From positions 124,001 through 188,000 of the forward strand of contig JAPDRO010000015.1 in assembly GCA_030247885.1 (NCBI GenBank): DNA of 64,000 nt, given 5' to 3'. Both the position numbers and the translations under genes were made by a program. Positions 59,936 through 64,000 of this stretch are shown here, piece after piece (positions within the stretch are counted from its first letter, which is position 1; every line of letters starts with the position of its first letter). The DNA comes from Taxawa tesnikishii (nom. ined.). Lineage: Eukaryota; Ascomycota; Dothideomycetes; Dothideales. The notes below the pieces were generated by a model. That model was given only the letters and a program-made list of their open reading frames with translations, had not been told where the DNA came from and did no database searches.

Positions 59936-62746
59936 TCAATACTCTGTCTGAAGGATCTTCTTCAGCGTCGCGCTCTCCCTCTCATACGCCTCAATCTTCG
60001 CCTGCGACGCATAGATCTTGTTCAACAGCCACTCCACCCTACTCAACAACTGCGGGGCTGTTTCGGCAGCTCTCCCAGCAGATGCAGTTCCTGCTCGTAC
60101 TTGTCAATACCCTGATTCTCAGCTTTTATACTCTCCGTTAGCACCGCGAGATCCAGTTTGCTCTGCAGCACCTTGTCCTCCGTCAGTCGACGGAATGCCG
60201 GCTGGTATACCGGTTTACCCGGTTTGATAGCATAAGGCCTGCCGCCCGAGGACTGTATCGTGATGAGTTCAGCCTGCTCAAGCGCCTGCAGGGCTTGCTC
60301 GCCCTTGGTTTTGTAGACGTCCGAGAGGAGGATTTCGTTGTAGCGGACGGATTCAAGGAAGGCAAGTTGTTTGATTAGAAGCCAGGCTTGTGTGGGCGTC
60401 CATTGAGATTGTCCCTCTTCCCTTCCAAACAAGAACATTTTCAGGATCTCGCTCGAAGATTGCTCCACGATCTCTTTGGCGGCTTTGCGAGGACTTTCGC
60501 CGGCTTTAATTCGACGGGCGAGAAATTCGAGATCGGTGAGCCGACCGCCTAGGAGCGGAAGGACATCGTCAAGTTCATAGAGATCCTTACGCCGCTGAGA
60601 CGGTGTGAGCTTTTGGAGACCTTCGTCGGCGTCATCGGCATCGAAGTCAAGGTGACTGATCACATAGCGCTTCGCTACATCCTGGCTGGTATCTGACATT
60701 CCAATTTGGCGGAACACGCGGTCTGGCAAGGCCCTCGACAATGACTTCGAGAAGGAGACGTCGTTTGTGAGGAAGATGACATGTGCGATATTGGAAGTCG
60801 TCAAGCGGGCCGCCCTGCGAGGAGTATAAGTCAGCCGATGAGCATGTGAATGCTTAAGCACGGCCATACCATTCTGCGATCTTGTCATAGACAACGGTAC
60901 CCTCTTGAGTCTTGTGGAGGAAGTTGTCAATCACGACAACTGGCCGCCGCTCTGGGTGAGCTTCCATGTACTCGTCATCACTGAGGTTGGCATCTTTGTC
61001 GTCTTTGCTCCGCCCTTCAAGCGCAATCTGCTTCAGTGCGGTGGCGGTGTTGTTCCAAATCTTGGCTAGCTGATTGTCGAGGGTCTCCGAGAAACCTGTC
61101 TTGACGCCAGTAGCACCCTGAGCTGCGAGATCAACAAGGCCGCTGATAGAGTTCATCCAAGAGAAAACAGGTCTGTACCCGACTTCTGCTGCTGCGGCAG
61201 AGATGGTGGAGGAGTCCCCGCGAGCTTCTTGGATGGGTTTGCAGTCGATAACGAGCTTGTTCTTCCGGTGCTTGAGTGCTTGGTCGACAACCAATTCCCT
61301 CTTGCCGGAGCCTCGAGGTCCCTGGACGACGATAAACGTATCTGCAGTCTCCATAAGCCATGTCTTGATCTGCTCGATGTTATCTTTTCGATCCTCCCAA
61401 ATTGCTTCCATGCCCGCTTCCTCGTCTGTTTTACCGCGGAGTCGAACTCGGGTTAGCAGCTCATTGGTTTGTTTCTGAAACCATTGGTAGACTTTGTTAT
61501 CCTCGATGTGCAAAGACCTTGTGATGTGGACCTTGATGGAGAATGTACGGATAGGGTCGAAAATTGCCAGGGAGAGACCAGCAACAAGAGCTGCAAGAAG
61601 CGGTATAACGATCCTGGGATGGTTGAGGAACCAGTCTCTGATCCAGTTTGCCTTTTGCCTCTTTTCGTAGGAGAGCCTGAGAACGGTGCCGGCTTTGCCT
61701 CCTCCCTGACCTTCAGTGACAGTGTAACCGTGCAGACAGTTCTATAGAGGTCAGCACACCCATATCTCGTCTCTGCGTTTGTTAAGCGTACCTTCGCCGA
61801 GACAGCCTTTCTCATCCGCGCAAAATCGACGTACGCAAACTTCGGCAAGATTTTGGAATCTGCGGGTTGAGGGACGATATCCGCTAGCTTGCCGTAAGGT
61901 CTAAAGAAACTATACAGCTGCTCCTGTGAGAGCTCTGCAACCTCTGCACCTGGGTTAGTGGGCAAGAACTCCACCTTGAGCCGGGGACTCGGAAGACGAT
62001 AGAGGTCTTCTACCCACGGCTTGCCGAGCACCAGGTTGGCATTGACGCTGGTCAGAGGACTAAACCAGGGCTTCACATTCTTCTCTCGAAGGTACTTTTG
62101 TACGGCAGCTGCCACGCTTTCATTGGTCGAGCCGGGTGCATGGCTAAACTTGACAAAAGCGCCACCTTCCTTGAAGCGAGGCAGGACTTCTAACACCTCT
62201 GCGGTAGGCGCTGCATCACCGCTTTGAGGCAGAGCTTTGCGTACCACTTTTGCAGGATCAGTGGAAGAGATGCCACCGTAGTCGCCTGGGATTCCCTTTG
62301 GTAGAAGCCTCTCTGCTGCGAAGGGGATGCGGAAGAGCCATTGTAGATTAAGTGGGAAGATGTCTGTGAGGCGTTAGTCATGTCCTCGAGATGAACATGC
62401 ACCATCATTCGTGCTGCAGTTCCAAGCTTCCTTCTCGAGTTTCCTCGAAATAAACCTAAAACATGAGAACCCTCGCCGCCATTCCAGCTGATGTAGCGTA
62501 TCTCAGGAGGCAAGAAACGGCGGTCTTACTATTGAAGAAGAGGACTCCTTGGTTTGGTCCTGCATATATATGCCCAGTATTGTTCTCGCCCGCTTCCAGT
62601 GTCTTCTCGGTGACTTCTCCAGCATCCGCTGTCGCTTCCGTAGTGGCATATCGAAACCCGCTACATCTGGCATATAATGCTCGGTTGCTACGCCGCCATA
62701 CAGCTGGCGTCGTAGCCGCGTTGATGTTAAAGCGCCTGCACGGCAT
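59936..62746 (-). CDS. YME2: Mitochondrial escape protein 2 (Yme2), four exons, one -1 frameshift
   Basis: Exons 62746-62530, 62363-61792, 61741-60870 and 60814-59936. With one missing base in exon 4 (near 60052, at QPR|QLLSRVE) the phases close at 846 residues, the family length. It starts MPCRRFNINAATTPAVWRRS (presequence) and has GVLFFNNIFPLNLQWLFRIP, an RRM-like region (FVKF, FAYVDFARMRKA), a membrane segment (RIVIPLLAALVAGLSLAIFD), a P-loop ATPase (VVQGPRGSGKRELVV) with VVVIDNFLHK, and a C-terminal coiled coil ending LKKILQTEY. Yme2 sits in the inner mitochondrial membrane and affects mtDNA nucleoid organisation and escape to the nucleus. It faces the EMI1-like gene. Confidence 0.95.
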
Positions 62747-63033
62747 GTTGTCGCTTCGCCTCCTATATAACACGGTCTTTGTCGATCATATCTGGAAACC
62801 CGTCTAAGACGTTCCTTGTAATAGACAGAAAGGGGAATGGATGTTTGTAGAGGAGAGCTAAACGGCTCACGTGGGAATCCGCGGGAAATCCTGATTTGGA
62901 AATGCGGCTTGCAGGGATGACGAACTTCTCTCTACAGCCGCCAACATTCCTGACACAACCTCAATACCACCATACACTGCCATTGGCTACAACTTTTCTC
63001 CGGTTCTTGTTCCTCTATTTGTACTAATTCAAC
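62747..63033. promoter_or_regulatory. Divergent promoter, YME2 / EMI1-like
   Basis: A 287-bp gap between divergent starts, with a GCTCACGTGGGA site (E-box core CACGTG) near 62866. Such sites can bind bHLH or Cbf1-type factors. Function is inferred. Confidence 0.45.
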
Positions 63034-63764
63034 ATGGGTTGGTGGTGGTCCTCTTCCCCTTCAACAGACACTCCCTCCGCTCAGCAACCTTCTTCCATCC
63101 CATCACCGCGCGAACCACTAGCGAGCATACAACCCGCAACCGCCTCCCCTTCCGCCGCGCCCACACGCGCATTAACCCGCGATGAACAAGCCGACCGAGA
63201 GTTCGAAGCGCTGGTCGCTTCCTTCGAGAGCCCCTCTTCCTATTCCCGTCCGCAAGCGCAAAATCACGACCGACAGCAGCACACGTTCCCAACACCTAAT
63301 CCCATTCTCACACCCCTCTCTCCGATACAACAGCCTCAGAGGCACCGGTTCCAGAGTCAGAACTCGACATCTCCCCTGATGCTCTAACGCCCCGCACAAT
63401 GTCCTGTCGGCAAGCATTTGACCAAGCGTTTTACTGCCAATCACTGGGCGGGAAGTTTAATGACATCTACCGATATGGACACCTACGGTCCTGCAGCGAG
63501 CACTGGAGTGCGTTTTGGTTCTGCATGCGGGTGCGGACGTACTCGGACAAAGAGAAGGAACCTCTGATTGCGGAGTGGTACAGGGACAGGGATGAAAGGA
63601 GGAGGAAGGAGGTGGGAAGCAAGCTGAGTGAGGATGTGTGGGAGGTTAGGACGAAGCCGGTGAAGGGTGCATTCATGAGGGATCCGGATGAGTTGCCTGC
63701 GGTGATTGAAAAGGACGGGACTGTGATTAGGGAAGGAAGGGGTGGAGAAGGGGAGAAGGTATAA
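63034..63764 (+). CDS. EMI1: EMI1-like protein (DUF3128), one -1 frameshift
   Basis: The frame starts MGWWWSSSPSTDTPSAQQPS and changes by -1 near 63322. It then continues TASEAPVPESELDISPD and into the conserved DUF3128 core: MSCRQAFDQAFYCQSLGGKF, NDIYRYGHLRSCSEHWSAFW and FCMRVRTYSD. With one base added it is exactly 244 codons. The Cys pattern (C, C, C, C with C-x9-C-like spacing) is typical of twin-Cys small proteins of the mitochondrial intermembrane space. Emi1 in yeast is linked to early meiotic gene induction; the biochemical role is unknown. Start chosen on the Trp-rich N-terminus common in these proteins. Confidence 0.88.
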
Positions 63765-64000
63765 AATGCTTGTTTGGAGAATACGTCTGGGTTTTCAACG
63801 AATATGAAAGGAACAGGTTTGGTAGGTTCGAGTCACTATTATTTGGGGCTGACGATGAGCCGCAACAACTATTGTGGAGGTTTGCAAGAATGCTATGACG
63901 GAAAGGCTACTCGATGGCTCAGCTAAGTCTGAAGTGTGAGGATACCAAGAGATACCCCCTCTCAAATGAATATTCCAAGCTAGATTACACTCTCACTTAG
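63765..64000. other. 3' flank of the EMI1-like gene to window edge
   Basis: AT-richer sequence without coding signal. Confidence 0.5.

Overview
The window is nuclear DNA of a filamentous ascomycete (Pezizomycotina; the protein styles suggest Dothideomycetes, but the sequence alone cannot fix genus or order). The evidence is short spliceosomal introns of about 50-190 bp with GTRNGT donors and CTRAY branch points, fungus-specific proteins (MSO1, RCF2, AIM32, YME2, GYP7) and compact spacing on both strands. No mobile element, viral fossil, rRNA, CRISPR array or recognisable tRNA was found.

Layout. 1-5.2 kb: edge of a zinc alcohol dehydrogenase, a decayed nucleoside deaminase, an F-box-like protein and a six-exon actin gene. 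6.2-12.6 kb: FES1, a proteasome-assembly-chaperone-like gene and the rRNA helicase ECM16. 12.6-16.9 kb: a 4.4 kb gene-poor stretch. 16.9-21.3 kb: an unrecognised 511-residue protein and an FAD monooxygenase. 21.9-28.0 kb, all on the minus strand: GYP7 (Rab GAP), MSO1 (Sec1-binding) and formate dehydrogenase. 29.6-36.6 kb: a broken F-box-like gene, GABA transaminase and SET2. 38.9-43.9 kb: an AT-hook protein, RCF2 and RRP36. 45.2-49.8 kb: a GH128 glycosidase with an internal stop and a large lineage-specific protein of unknown function. 50.5-56.1 kb: an MFS sugar transporter and PMT2. 58.0-63.8 kb: AIM32, YME2 and an EMI1/DUF3128 protein.

The genes are mainly housekeeping: ribosome biogenesis (ECM16, RRP36), protein folding (FES1), vesicle traffic (GYP7, MSO1), mitochondria (RCF2, AIM32, YME2, GABA transaminase, formate dehydrogenase), chromatin (SET2) and ER mannosylation (PMT2). 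They do not form a biosynthetic or defence cluster. Three divergent pairs share short promoters: chaperone/ECM16, RCF2/RRP36 and YME2/EMI1.

The most striking signal is not a gene. Twelve otherwise well-conserved genes are broken by isolated one-base frameshifts, almost all in the -1 direction. For genes with introns, adding exactly the missing bases restores exon phase. Some of these genes are essential in yeast, so one-base dropouts in the assembly are the simplest reading, but this needs raw reads. Two further genes (GH128 and an F-box-like gene) carry in-frame stops followed by clearly coding sequence. No convincing new biological system was found. The best unknowns are the 1,174-residue protein at 46.0-49.8 kb, the 511-residue protein at 16.9 kb and the AT-hook protein at 38.9 kb.
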